From: Xanthobacter oligotrophicus
GTDB taxonomy: Bacteria; Pseudomonadota; Alphaproteobacteria; Rhizobiales; Xanthobacteraceae
Length of the DNA stretch: 64,000 nucleotides
NCBI RefSeq assembly: GCF_008364685.1
Contig: NZ_VTTL01000009.1
Coordinates: 1 to 64,000 of the forward strand
Direction: 5' to 3'
The position numbers and the translations under genes were made by a program. Below are positions 53,055-62,053 of the stretch, piece by piece (the first letter of the stretch is position 1; each line of letters begins with the position of its first letter). Under the pieces are notes generated by a model. It had not been told where the DNA came from and searched no databases. It worked only from the letters and a program-made list of their open reading frames with translations.

Positions 53055-53428
53055 ATGATCCTTAAAAGCACTGCGCCTGGGACATTTATGCGGCCACATT
53101 CGACATAGGGATATGCGCTCTGGTGGCAACACCACCATTCTTGGAACAGGTTTTTAAATCAGACGCAGAAATATGTGGCTGCAATTCAATCTAACAGACT
53201 GCTTGCAAATCACCATACGCCAATAAAGTAAAATCCCGGCAATCCCTGCGCCAGGCTCTACGTACAAGTGCGGCGGGCCTTTTGGCGAAATGGCCATTCT
53301 CTCGTCTTTGGCGCGAGACTTAATAAGAGATAATTCCTAAGTTTGTTGTTCAATATACAGTCGAGCCACTAGTGGCCATGGCCATTTCTGCCCCCCCGAA
53401 AGCCGACGCTAGCAAGGTCCGAATTGGG
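53055..53428. other. Intergenic, right edge of the cargo
   Basis: 374 bp between the TIR gene and the end of copG, richer in A and T than the conjugation genes on its right. No gene, no clear terminal repeats. The cargo-to-core junction must lie in or near this stretch, since relatives usually have trbB close behind copG. Confidence 0.4.
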
Positions 53429-53884
53429 TCAACTCCGACCGCTCCCTTCCTTCTCTGATCCTCCAACATCATCCACGATCTCCTGCCGCAGCTGCGGTCC
53501 CTTGGCGAGACGCCGGCCGAGCGCGGTGGTGTAAGCGGAATAGCGCTCGGAGAGCTTGGCCCGCGTGGCCTGGGCGGCGGGTTCTGGCAGCGCGGGGGTG
53601 GTGGCGAGCCAGAAGCGGATGAAGGTGGCGAAGGCCTCGGTCGAGATGCCGAGGTCGCGCTCCAGCCGCGCGAGACGGCGATCGATCTGGCCGAGGCGCC
53701 GGGCAAGAGCGGCCTCCTGACGCTCGGCACTGTCGGGCGACAGGAAGGAGGCGATCGCGGCCTGGGCGACCAGGGACATGGACTGGTCGCGCTGGGCGGC
53801 GTAGTGCGCCAGCAGTCCCATGATGTCGGGCTCGAGATAGACGGAGATCTGCGCTTTCTTCGTGCGACCTGCCATGGCGATCAC
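53429..53884 (-). CDS. CopG-type ribbon-helix-helix protein
   Basis: A 151-residue protein with an RHH head (KKAQISVYLEPDIMGLLAHYAAQRDQSMSLVAQAAI) and a long helical second part (LARRLGQIDRRLARLERDLG). It starts either at GTG 53884, overlapping the traG stop as GTGA, or at ATG 53875. A CopG gene after traG is standard in this ICE type and may regulate transfer genes. It is the last gene before the cargo. Confidence 0.88.
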   Translation of the reverse strand: MIAMAGRTKKAQISVYLEPDIMGLLAHYAAQRDQSMSLVAQAAIASFLSPDSAERQEAALARRLGQIDRRLARLERDLGISTEAFATFIRFWLATTPALPEPAAQATRAKLSERYSAYTTALGRRLAKGPQLRQEIVDDVGGSEKEGSGRS

Positions 53885-55872
53885 AGCTCCATGCCGTCAT
53901 TGGGATTGAGGCTGACCTGCCGCGCCACACCTTGCATCAGTCCGGTCATACGGCGGTTCCGGGTGGCGACGTCCTCCATCTCGTCGTCGCGATCCCTGTC
54001 GAACTCGAACTCGTTCTCGATGGGCTGGCTTTTCTCGACCGGCTTCACGCGGCTGAGCTCGGGCTGATGCCGGTGCTCCGACCCGGTCGGGTCATCGTCT
54101 CGACCTTCGTCCGCGGCGCTCCTGCTCGCGCCCTCCTGCGGTCTGAGCAACGGCAGCGCGGTCCAGTCATCGTGTTGGACGGTCGGGCCACGAGAGGGCG
54201 TTGGCGGCGGCAGGACCCGGTCCCGGAAGCGCGCATCCTCGTAGTAGCGAGCCTTCTTCGCCCGGATCGGCGGGGTGCCGGCGACCATGACGATCTCGTC
54301 CGTGGGTGGCAGCTGCATGACCTCGCCGGGGGTGAGCAACGGGCGGGCGGTTTCCGAACGCGACACCATGAGATGACCCAGCCACGGCGATAGCCGGTGC
54401 CCGGCATAATTCTTCATCGCCTTCATCTCAGTGGCGGTGCCGAGCGCATCGGAGACGCGCTTGGCGGTGCGCTCGTCGTTGGTCGCGAAGCTCACCCGGA
54501 CATGGCAATTGTCGAGGATCGAGTTGTTCGGCCCATAAGCCTTCTCGATCTGGTTCAGCGACTGGGCGATGAGGAAGGCTTTCAGGCCATAGCCGGCCAT
54601 GAAGGCGAGAGCCGATTCAAAGAAGTCGAGCCGCCCCAGCGCGGGGAACTCGTCGAGCATGAGCAGCAGACGGTGGCGTCCGCCCTTGGCCTGCAGGTCC
54701 TCGGTGAGGCGCCGACCGATCTGGTTGAGGAGCAGGCGGATCAGCGGCTTGGTGCGATTGATGTCGGAGGGCGGCACCACGAGGTAGAGGGTCGAGGGAG
54801 CCTTCCGGCCGACAATATCGGCGATGCGCCAGTCGCAGCGCCGCGTCACCTCGGCGATCACCGGATCGCGGTAGAGGCCGAGGAACGACATGGCGGTGGA
54901 GAGCACGCCCGAGCGTTCATTGTCGGATTTGTTGAGCAGTTCGCGGGCAGCGCTGGCGATGACAGGGTGCGGGCCCGCCTCGCCCAGATGGGCGGTCTTC
55001 ATCATGGCGTCGAGCGTGGTCTCGATCGGCCGCTTCGGATCGGAGAGGAAGGCGGCGACGCCGGCGAGCGTCTTGTCCGTCTCGGCATAGAGAACGTGGA
55101 GGATGGCGCCGACCAGCAGCGCGTGGCTGGTCTTCTCCCAGTGGTTTCGCTTTTCCAGCGAGCCTTCGGGGTCCACCAGGATGTCGGCGATGTTCTGGAC
55201 GTCACGCACTTCCCATTCGCCGCGACGCACCTCAAGCAGCGGATTATAGGCGGCGGACTTTGCATTGGTCGGGTCGAACAGGAGCACGCGTCCATGCTGG
55301 GCGCGGAAGCCAGCGGTGAGCTGCCAGTTCTCGCCCTTGATGTCATGGACGATGGCCGATCCCGGCCAGGTCAGCAGCGAGGGCACCACCAGGCCCACGC
55401 CCTTGCCGGAGCGGGTTGGCGCGAAGCACAGCACATGCTCGGGCCCGTCATGGCGCAGATAGGCACGGTCGAAGCGGCCGAGCACGACGCCATCCGTGCC
55501 GAGCAGCCCGGCGGCCCGGACTTCCTCCCTCTCGGCCCAGCGCGCCGAACCATAGGTCTCGACCCTGGAGGCCTCGCGCGCCCGCCAGACCGAAAGGGCG
55601 ATGGCGACTGCGATGGAGAGGAAACCGCCGGAGGCGGCGATCAGTGCGCCCCGGAAAAATACGTCCGGCGCATAGGCATCGAAAAAGTACCACCACCAGA
55701 AGAAGGCCGGCGGATAGTAGATGGGCAGCCCGAGAAGCGCGAACCACGGCGCGCCCAACTGCGCCTGATAGCCGAGGCTCGAGGCCACATATTGTGTCGC
55801 GCCCCAGATGGCAGCCAACACGATGAGGAGCACGGAGAGGATCTGCCCCCAGAGGATGTTCGTCGCCGGCAT
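53881..55872 (-). CDS. traG: TraG/VirD4 coupling protein
   Basis: A 663-residue coupling ATPase that brings the relaxase-DNA complex to the mating channel. Two N-terminal membrane segments (ILSVLLIVLAAIWGATQY and the stretch to about residue 110) precede Walker A APTRSGKGVGLVVPSLL near 150 and Walker B LLLMLDEFPALGRLD near 405, with FLIAQSLNQIEKAYG after it. Gene order relaxase-traG-copG is conserved. The start follows the relaxase stop by 21 bp. Confidence 0.95.
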   Translation of the reverse strand: MPATNILWGQILSVLLIVLAAIWGATQYVASSLGYQAQLGAPWFALLGLPIYYPPAFFWWWYFFDAYAPDVFFRGALIAASGGFLSIAVAIALSVWRAREASRVETYGSARWAEREEVRAAGLLGTDGVVLGRFDRAYLRHDGPEHVLCFAPTRSGKGVGLVVPSLLTWPGSAIVHDIKGENWQLTAGFRAQHGRVLLFDPTNAKSAAYNPLLEVRRGEWEVRDVQNIADILVDPEGSLEKRNHWEKTSHALLVGAILHVLYAETDKTLAGVAAFLSDPKRPIETTLDAMMKTAHLGEAGPHPVIASAARELLNKSDNERSGVLSTAMSFLGLYRDPVIAEVTRRCDWRIADIVGRKAPSTLYLVVPPSDINRTKPLIRLLLNQIGRRLTEDLQAKGGRHRLLLMLDEFPALGRLDFFESALAFMAGYGLKAFLIAQSLNQIEKAYGPNNSILDNCHVRVSFATNDERTAKRVSDALGTATEMKAMKNYAGHRLSPWLGHLMVSRSETARPLLTPGEVMQLPPTDEIVMVAGTPPIRAKKARYYEDARFRDRVLPPPTPSRGPTVQHDDWTALPLLRPQEGASRSAADEGRDDDPTGSEHRHQPELSRVKPVEKSQPIENEFEFDRDRDDEMEDVATRNRRMTGLMQGVARQVSLNPNDGMEL

Positions 55873-55893
55873 GGTGATGATCCCTCTCTCAGG

Positions 55894-57633
55894 TCAGAGG
55901 CCAAGGCCGCGCTTGCGACCGAAGCTCCAGTCGACGCCACCATCGTCACGGGCGACCCCGGAGACGTGCTTGCCGAGCTGGCGCTCCAGCGAGGGCGACC
56001 AGGGCACGAGCTGGAAGCCGAGCCCATCATCGAGCATGGCGAAGCGACCGGAGGCGAGCACAAGGCGCTGGCGATACGTGCCGGCGATATACTCGCCGGT
56101 GCCGGCCTTGTTGAATGGCAGGCCGGTCTCGGCGGCGAGCTTCTCGCCGACGGCCTCCAGTTCCCGGCGGCGGAGCGTCTCGATGAGGTTGCGGGCGAAG
56201 ACGACGCGCCGTCCCTGCCGCTCGGCCATGCCCTCGCGGATGAGATGGTCGGCACGCCGGTCAAGCGCCTGGCTCACCTCCGCGCCGAAGCCGCCGTCCG
56301 ACAGAGCAACGGGGTCACGCGCAATGGCCTGCCGGTCGAGCCAGGTGGCGCCGGTGGCCGTGACCTGATGGGCGAGATCCAGATCGGAGCGCACGGCGAG
56401 TGCCACACGTCGCTTGCCGTGCGCATCGTCGAAAGTCCGGAGCTCGACGATGGAGCCAGGCGCGCCGTCACCGGCGGCATCGAGATTGGGCAGCCGGATG
56501 TGATGGGAGCGCCCGTCCACGCCATCGACGATGGCATAAGCGGAGCCGTGGAGTTCATCATCAAGACCGCGCGCAACCAGCCGTCCGATCACCGGCACGT
56601 CGAGGCTCTCGGCAGCGAGGACGTAGCTGGCCGTGCCGCGCTCAATACCGCGTTCGGTCAGGGCGCGGTGCATCCGCTTGATGATGTCGCCGCGCTCCCC
56701 CAGCCCGCGCAGGGTGGCTTCCGCTTCCGGCTCCATCACCCATTGCGCGTTGCCGATCTCGGTGGCGAGGCCAAGCGCTTCGAGCTTTCTCAGGCGCCCA
56801 ATCTTCAGCGTATGGTGCTCGTCCGGCTGTCGGCCGGGAACCAGCGCCATGTCGATGATGCCGCTCTCGCGGGTCTCGCGGAGAAGCTGGCGGTCGAGCT
56901 CGGTCCAGCGCTCGGCCTCGATCTGGCGTTCCAAACTCCGGCGGATATCGAGCTCGGTGCGCGGGCCGAGTTCCTGGGTGATCAGGTCACGGGCGCGATC
57001 GCGCATGCCCTCGCTGATGTAGTCGCGGGAGATCACGAGATCCTGGCCATCGTCGCGGCGGCCGCGGACGATCAGATGCACATGGGGATGCTCGGTGTTC
57101 CAGTGATCGACGGCGACCCAGTCGAGACCGGTGCCGAGGTCCTTTTCCATCTGGCGGGCGAGGTCCCGGGTGAAGGCCCGCAGATCCTCCATCTCCAACG
57201 CGTCGTCAGGCGAGACGATGAAGCGGAAATGGTGACGGTCATCGCGGCAGCGCTCGGTGAAGGCGTCGACATCCACGCTCTCGATCTCGGGACCAAACAT
57301 CCGTGCCTTTTCGCCGTCGCGGGTCACCCCCTCGCGGCGAAGATAGGTCAGGTGTTGACTGAGGGAGCCCGCACGGGCGGTGTGTCGGACGACGCGGGCC
57401 TTCACCACGGCGCCACGCGAGTTCGGCGTGATCCGGCGGCTGGCCTGAAGGCTGGCAACCTGCCCGCTGCCGAAACGTGAGCGGTTGCCGGAGACGATCT
57501 TGCCCGAGCGAGTGACCCCGCCGCCCGCCTTCCGGGCCGCGGCAAGCGCCTGGGCGACGAAGGGCCGCGCCTGCTGGGCGCGGGTCGAGCGGATGCGGCC
57601 GGGACGGACACGGAACTCGCGTTCATCGCTCAT
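55894..57633 (-). CDS. Relaxase, VirD2/DUF3363 type
   Basis: A 579-residue relaxase from the ATG at 57633 (MSDEREFRVRPGRIRSTRAQ). The histidine triad is clear at AVDHWNTEHPHVHLIVRG near residue 175, and the likely catalytic Tyr is in SLSQHLTYLRREG near 100. The C-terminal half is the DUF3363 region typical of RlxS of Tn4371-like ICEs. It cuts one strand at oriT and pilots it to the recipient. A palindrome and direct repeats lie 34-60 bp before its start. Confidence 0.93.
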   Translation of the reverse strand: MSDEREFRVRPGRIRSTRAQQARPFVAQALAAARKAGGGVTRSGKIVSGNRSRFGSGQVASLQASRRITPNSRGAVVKARVVRHTARAGSLSQHLTYLRREGVTRDGEKARMFGPEIESVDVDAFTERCRDDRHHFRFIVSPDDALEMEDLRAFTRDLARQMEKDLGTGLDWVAVDHWNTEHPHVHLIVRGRRDDGQDLVISRDYISEGMRDRARDLITQELGPRTELDIRRSLERQIEAERWTELDRQLLRETRESGIIDMALVPGRQPDEHHTLKIGRLRKLEALGLATEIGNAQWVMEPEAEATLRGLGERGDIIKRMHRALTERGIERGTASYVLAAESLDVPVIGRLVARGLDDELHGSAYAIVDGVDGRSHHIRLPNLDAAGDGAPGSIVELRTFDDAHGKRRVALAVRSDLDLAHQVTATGATWLDRQAIARDPVALSDGGFGAEVSQALDRRADHLIREGMAERQGRRVVFARNLIETLRRRELEAVGEKLAAETGLPFNKAGTGEYIAGTYRQRLVLASGRFAMLDDGLGFQLVPWSPSLERQLGKHVSGVARDDGGVDWSFGRKRGLGL

Positions 57634-57666
57634 GGCGAAACCTCGAAATGTGCCGAAAATCGTTGA

Positions 57667-57693
57667 TGCGGCACCATTTGCGGCACGCGCAAA
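57667..57693. promoter_or_regulatory. Candidate oriT or relaxase operator
   Basis: Upstream of the relaxase gene are two direct copies of TGCGGCAC (57667-57674 and 57679-57686) and a perfect palindrome TTTGCG-N5-CGCAAA (57677-57693) overlapping the second. Such clustered repeats beside a relaxase gene are usual for oriT or relaxosome binding sites. The IS66 element begins 113 bp further on. Nicking has not been shown. Confidence 0.4.
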
Positions 57694-57797
57694 CCTTGTG
57701 GTTCGGCTCCGCAAGGTGCCGAGGCCCCGGGCAAACGCAGGCAGAACCAACATCCCGACCGTCGCGCAATGTGCGCTCTTTTATCCTGCCCTCCTGC

Positions 57798-57805
57798 GGT
57801 CGTGG
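57798..57805. repeat. Target-site duplication, left copy
   Basis: GGTCGTGG directly before the left end of the IS66-family element, identical to the eight bases after its right end. IS66 elements make 8-bp duplications, so this insertion is intact and probably recent. Confidence 0.92.
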
Positions 57806-57887
57806 GTAAGCGTCCGGCCCCTGCACAGTATTGGCGTGGTGCAAAATCGGGGCATGTCGGGTTCCTTCGTAGCATGGAGGATCTCCG

Positions 57888-58784
57888 ATGAATTTGAGAC
57901 ATTTCGAGAACACGGCGCGGCAGTCCTTTTGGGTTGTTCACATCGAGGCGTGGCGGCAGAGCGGGCTGGACCGGACGAACTATTGCCGCCAGCACGGACT
58001 TTGGAAGTGCACGTTCGATCGCTGGCTGAAGTATCTGGCCGGCAAGGAAGCGGCTCGTAAGCATGTGGAATATCAGGCGGAACTGCGCCGGGAGAAGCGC
58101 CGTGAAGCCGAGGAAAAGCGCCAGAAGAGACGCGCCCGGCTGCGGTTCAGCGTGAGCACGGATGAGCGCAACCGTGCGCTTCAGGCGTTCTGGGCGATGC
58201 ATGTCGAGGCGATGAACTGGAGCGGGATGGGCATGCGCGAGTACGCCGCTGCGCTCAATCTGTCGCCGACGAGCCTGCGCAAATGGCGCGACCGGCTGGA
58301 CGAGGGCGAGGTGGAGATCGACTGGCGCGCGCATCTTCACCCCTCCGCCCGTCCGGTCGTTGGCACTAGTGCCAGCAAAAAGCCGGCGGACGGCCTCTTG
58401 ACGGCTCCATCGAAGGGTGAACCGGAGGCGCCGCGGCAGCCGATCCGGCGTGTCTTCAGCGACGAGGAAAAACGCGCCATCGCACTCGAGAGCGACCAGG
58501 CGGGCGTCAGCGTGTCGAGCGTGGCGCGCAAGCACGGCATCGTCACGGGACTGCTGTTCCGCTGGCGGGTGCAGTTCGGCGTGGCGCAGAAGAAGCGCGC
58601 GAAGCTGGCGCCCGTCGCGCTGGACGAAGGTACGCCGGCGGCACGTGTGCTGCAGGATCTGATGCAGCGGCCCGACGGCATGATAGCCGTCGAATTGGCC
58701 GACGGGCGGCGGGTCTTCGCGCCGGTCGGCAGCGATCCCGATGCTGTGCGGGCGCACGTCGAGCGCGGGGAGATCGCACCATGA
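57888..58784 (+). CDS. tnpA: IS66 TnpA-like protein, long form
   Basis: A 298-residue accessory transposition protein. It holds two or three helix-turn-helix-like parts: FWVVHIEAWRQSGLDRTNYC, a matching repeat FWAMHVEAMNWSGMGMREYA, and RRVFSDEEKRAIALESDQAGVSVSSVARKHG which is the classical TnpA portion. The first two repeats make it much longer than ordinary IS66 TnpA (about 130 residues), a form known in some IS66 members. Its stop overlaps the tnpB start. Confidence 0.88.
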   Translation: MNLRHFENTARQSFWVVHIEAWRQSGLDRTNYCRQHGLWKCTFDRWLKYLAGKEAARKHVEYQAELRREKRREAEEKRQKRRARLRFSVSTDERNRALQAFWAMHVEAMNWSGMGMREYAAALNLSPTSLRKWRDRLDEGEVEIDWRAHLHPSARPVVGTSASKKPADGLLTAPSKGEPEAPRQPIRRVFSDEEKRAIALESDQAGVSVSSVARKHGIVTGLLFRWRVQFGVAQKKRAKLAPVALDEGTPAARVLQDLMQRPDGMIAVELADGRRVFAPVGSDPDAVRAHVERGEIAP

Positions 58785-59134
58785 TGATCGTTCCCGCCGG
58801 CGAGAAGGTGCATCTGGCGCTGGGCTACACCGACATGCGCAAAGGCCTGGACGGGCTCGCCATGCTGGTGCAGCAGACGCTGAAGCAGGACCCGTTCTCG
58901 GGCCACCTGTTCGCCTTCCGGGGAAGGAAGGCCTCGATGCTGAAGATTCTGTTCTGGGACGGCAACGGGCTCTGCCTGTTCACCAAGCGGCTCGATCAGG
59001 GCAGCTTCGTGTGGCCGGTGATGGCGGGCTATGACGGCGCGATCACGTTGACGCCGGCGCAGCTGGCCATGCTGATCGAAGGCATCGACTGGCGTGCGCC
59101 GGAACGTGTCTGGAAACCGGCACTGGCGGGATGA
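58781..59134 (+). CDS. tnpB: IS66 TnpB protein
   Basis: A 117-residue IS66 Orf2 protein (VHLALGYTDMRKGLDGLAML, DPFSGHLFAFRGRKASMLKILFWDGNGLCLF, KRLDQGSFVWP). Required for transposition by an unclear role. The ATG overlaps the tnpA stop (ATGA), so expression is coupled. Confidence 0.93.
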   Translation: MMIVPAGEKVHLALGYTDMRKGLDGLAMLVQQTLKQDPFSGHLFAFRGRKASMLKILFWDGNGLCLFTKRLDQGSFVWPVMAGYDGAITLTPAQLAMLIEGIDWRAPERVWKPALAG

Positions 59135-59206
59135 AAAGGCACGCAAATGCTGACAGATGAAGGCTTCTAAGCTTGGGCGCGACGCGGTTTTGCAGTAGAA
59201 TCGCGC

Positions 59207-60736
59207 ATGCGGCTCGATCTGGATAACCTGCCCTCCGATGTCGACCTCCTGCACCAGCTGGTGCGCGAGATTGTGGGCGTCGTCGAGAGCCGCGACGGCG
59301 AGATCGAGCGCCTTCAGTCGATCATCAAGAAGCTGCAGCGGGCGCAGTTCGGCCGCCGTTCCGAGCGCCTCGATCCCGACCAGCTGGCGCTCGCCCTGGA
59401 CGATCTCGATGCCGATATCGCTCGCATCAGGGAGAGCAGTCCGGACGTCGCGAAGCTGCCGTCGGAACGCACGTCTCATCGCAAACCGCTGCCCGATCAC
59501 CTGCCGCGCCAGGAGGTTCGGCTCGACATCGAGAGTGAGGTTTGCGCGTGCTGCGGCGGCGCGCTCCATGCGATTGGCGAGAGCCAGGCCGAAATGCTCG
59601 ACTGGGTGCCGGCGCAGCTGCGCGTGATCCGCATCACCCGCCCGAAATATGCCTGTCGCCTCTGCGAGAGCGTGGTTCAGGCGCCGGCGCCGGAACGGCT
59701 GATCGCCGGTGGAGTGGCCACGCCGGCGCTGCTCACGCAGGTTCTCATCAGCAAATATTGTGACCATACGCCGCTCTATCGGCAGTCGCAGATCTTCGCG
59801 CGGCACGGCATCGATCTGGCGCGCTCGACGCTCGCCGGCTGGGTCGGTGGCGCATGCTGGTGGCTGGAGGCGCTTCACGACAGGCTGGCGAAGAATATCC
59901 TGGCTTCCGACTATCTCTTCGCCGATGACACGCCAGTTCCGGTGCTCGATCCCGGCCGGGGACGCACCAAGACCGGAAGGCTGTGGGTCTATGCCCGTGA
60001 ACAGCGCGGGTGGAGCGGACCGGAACCTCCAGCCGCTATCTACATGTTCGCACCCGACCGGAAGGCCGAGCGCCCGGCCAGACATCTGGCGTCCTATAGA
60101 GGCGTACTGCATGTCGATGGCTATGCCGGCTTCGAGACGCTCGCGAAGGCCGGGACCATCAAACTTGCCGCCTGCTGGGCGCATACGAGGCGCAAGTTCT
60201 ACGATGTCGCGCAGGCCACCGGCTCGCCCCTCGCCGAAGAGGCCATGCGCAGGATCCGCGATATTTACGTGATCGAAGCAGAGCTTCGCGGGCAGTCGCC
60301 GCCGCACAGACTGGCGGCACGACGAAGCCGCTCGAAGCCACTGGTGGCAGCACTGGAGGCCTGGCTGAAGGCACAGCTGGCGCTCATCCCCGCTGCCGGG
60401 GAACTGGCGAAAGCCATACGCTATGCGCTCTCCAGATGGGACGGCCTCACCCGGTTCCTGACCGATGGCCATGTCGAGATGGACACCAATCCTGTTGAGC
60501 GGGCGATCCGCCCCGTCAGCCTTGGGCGGAAGAACCACCTCTTCGCCGGCAGCGACGGCGGAGGGGCGAGATGGGCGATCCTTTGTTCGCTCATCGAAAC
60601 CGCCAAGCTCAACGGAGTCGAACCCTACGCCTATCTCGCCGACGTTCTCCAGCGCATGGTCGACGGCCATCCCGTCAACCGGCTCGATGAATTCCTGCCA
60701 TGGGCATGGACAGCAGCGAATCTTGCCAAGAGCTGA
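59207..60736 (+). CDS. tnpC: IS66 transposase TnpC
   Basis: A 509-residue transposase. An N-terminal coiled coil (VESRDGEIERLQSIIKKLQR) is followed by FGRRSERLDPDQ, the zinc-finger CACCGGALH with CRLC, and the DDE domain (DYLFADDTPVPVLDPG, HVDGYAGFETLA, then EMDTNPVERAIRPVSLGRKNHLFAGSDGG). The catalytic Asp, Asp and Glu are in place. It appears full length and functional. Confidence 0.95.
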   Translation: MRLDLDNLPSDVDLLHQLVREIVGVVESRDGEIERLQSIIKKLQRAQFGRRSERLDPDQLALALDDLDADIARIRESSPDVAKLPSERTSHRKPLPDHLPRQEVRLDIESEVCACCGGALHAIGESQAEMLDWVPAQLRVIRITRPKYACRLCESVVQAPAPERLIAGGVATPALLTQVLISKYCDHTPLYRQSQIFARHGIDLARSTLAGWVGGACWWLEALHDRLAKNILASDYLFADDTPVPVLDPGRGRTKTGRLWVYAREQRGWSGPEPPAAIYMFAPDRKAERPARHLASYRGVLHVDGYAGFETLAKAGTIKLAACWAHTRRKFYDVAQATGSPLAEEAMRRIRDIYVIEAELRGQSPPHRLAARRSRSKPLVAALEAWLKAQLALIPAAGELAKAIRYALSRWDGLTRFLTDGHVEMDTNPVERAIRPVSLGRKNHLFAGSDGGGARWAILCSLIETAKLNGVEPYAYLADVLQRMVDGHPVNRLDEFLPWAWTAANLAKS

Positions 60737-60763
60737 CATCATGTGCAGCCCCCGGACGCATAC

Positions 60764-60771
60764 GGTCGTGG
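60764..60771. repeat. Target-site duplication, right copy
   Basis: GGTCGTGG directly after the right terminal repeat of the IS66-family element, identical to the left copy at 57798-57805. Confidence 0.92.
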
Positions 60772-60843
60772 TTCCTGTGCTGCGCCTCCTTCCTCGCCAC
60801 GGAACGCCAGAGCCCGACACCATGCGAAAGCGGGTCCTCGTGC

Positions 60844-61506
60844 TCATGGCGCTCTCCGCAAGGGCAAAGGTGCAACGAAAAGCGCGCCCGATCGCGACGC
60901 GAGAAGCGCGGCATCGATGGGATTGCTGCGCGCGAGCGGCGCGGCGAACAGCGGCGCCTCGCGCCAACTTTGCGCCATTGGCCGCACCAATTCGGTGGCG
61001 CCGGCTGCAGACTCTTTGTCGATGATCGGGGCCAAGGCCGCTATGTAAGTGCGCGTCTCCAGCGGCAGCCGCTCACCCGCAAGCGAGGCCTCATAGCGCG
61101 CAGGCCCGGCATTGTAGGCCGCGAGCATGGCGCGGATGCTGCCATAGCGGTCATGGAGCTGGCGCAGATAGGCGGCGCCAGCGAGGATGTTGTCACGCGG
61201 GTCGAACGGATCGGCGCCGAGACCGTGATGGACGCGAAGCTCGTCCCAGGTCGCGGGCATGATCTGCATCAGCCCCATGGCACCGGCAGGCGAGATGGCG
61301 CGCGGATCGCCGCCGCTCTCGGCTTGCAGGACCGCACGGATCCAGCTGGCCGGAAGCTCGAAGCGCTGCGCAGCCTCGTCGATATGGGCGGCGTAGAACG
61401 TGACGGAATAAGCCAGGGTCGGCATCGTGGTTTGCGCCGTGGCAGAGCCAGGCGAGGCGCCGCCGATTAACAATCCGGATGCAAGGAAGAGCACAGAGCG
61501 ATGCAT
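60844..61506 (-). CDS. Lytic transglycosylase of the conjugation module
   Basis: A 220-residue exported SLT-domain enzyme. The signal peptide is VLFLASGLLIGGASPGSATAQ. The catalytic Glu is in IRAVLQAESGGDPRAISPAGAMGLMQIMP, followed by DPRDNILAGAAYLRQLHDRYG and ALAAYNAGPARY-type residues. It opens peptidoglycan for the mating channel, as VirB1 does. It starts one base after the traF stop. The IS66 element stands between it and the relaxase gene, its normal follower. Confidence 0.92.
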   Translation of the reverse strand: MHRSVLFLASGLLIGGASPGSATAQTTMPTLAYSVTFYAAHIDEAAQRFELPASWIRAVLQAESGGDPRAISPAGAMGLMQIMPATWDELRVHHGLGADPFDPRDNILAGAAYLRQLHDRYGSIRAMLAAYNAGPARYEASLAGERLPLETRTYIAALAPIIDKESAAGATELVRPMAQSWREAPLFAAPLARSNPIDAALLASRSGALFVAPLPLRRAP

Positions 61507-61507
61507 G

Positions 61508-62053
61508 TCAGCGCACCGCCGCGCGCCAGATGAAGTCGCCGTCGCCGGCTTCATCTGTGAGCAGTGGCATTGCTCGCCCGATGACGGTCGTAGCGGCGGT
61601 GGGGCCGAAGTAGCGCCCGTCGAGGCTATCACCGACGTCCGGGTTCATCAGGAACAGTTCGCCAGCCGCGATACGCCGGCAGCCCCGCCAGACCGGCAGA
61701 TCGCGCCCCATGCGGTCGCGCGGCAGCGCTTCGCCCAATGGCACGCCATCGACAGTGATGGCGTCGCCGAGGCGGCAGACGTCCTGCCCCGGGAGCCCCA
61801 TCACACGCTTCAACAACGGCGTGCCTTCGCCGAGATAGCCACGCGCGATGAGGAACGCAGCGAGCGGCGGTGGCGGCATTACCGCCACCAGATCGGTGAT
61901 CTCAAGATGATCCGCCGGCTCGACCGAGTAGAGCCCGACAGGAACGCTCGCCGAGACATTCCAGATCAGCTTGAGCGGCGTCGGCAGCGTGGCGGCGTAG
62001 GCCATGCCGACGCTGGCGGCCGCAGCCATCAGCACATAGGCGGCGCGGTTCAT
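61508..62053 (-). CDS. traF: TraF, S26-family pilin peptidase
   Basis: A 181-residue membrane peptidase. One N-terminal helix (YVLMAAAASVGMAYAATLP), then catalytic Ser in NVSASVPVGLYSV and Lys in TPLLKRVMGLPGQDV, the signal peptidase I dyad. In IncP plasmids TraF matures and cyclises the TrbC pilin. It overlaps the DUF2840 stop as ATGA. Confidence 0.93.
   Translation of the reverse strand: MNRAAYVLMAAAASVGMAYAATLPTPLKLIWNVSASVPVGLYSVEPADHLEITDLVAVMPPPPLAAFLIARGYLGEGTPLLKRVMGLPGQDVCRLGDAITVDGVPLGEALPRDRMGRDLPVWRGCRRIAAGELFLMNPDVGDSLDGRYFGPTAATTVIGRAMPLLTDEAGDGDFIWRAAVR

Larger units (their letters stand above)
57806..60763 (+). mobile_element. IS66-family insertion sequence, complete
   Basis: A 2958-bp element. 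The left terminal repeat (57806-57827) and the reverse of the right one (60742-60763) match in 18 of 22 positions, both starting GTA and sharing GCGTCCGG and CTGCACA. It carries the three IS66 genes tnpA, tnpB and tnpC in order on the plus strand. Exact 8-bp target duplications flank it. It lies between the relaxase and transglycosylase genes of the ICE and breaks no recognised gene. Confidence 0.95.

Noticed and set aside
54397-57480. A 1027-codon plus-strand open frame
   Set aside because: It is antisense to traG and the relaxase gene, whose motifs are intact on the other strand. High G+C leaves opposite frames open.
58337-60967. An 876-codon minus-strand open frame over the IS66 element
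   Set aside because: Antisense to tnpA, tnpB and tnpC and running across the IS end; no recognised domain.
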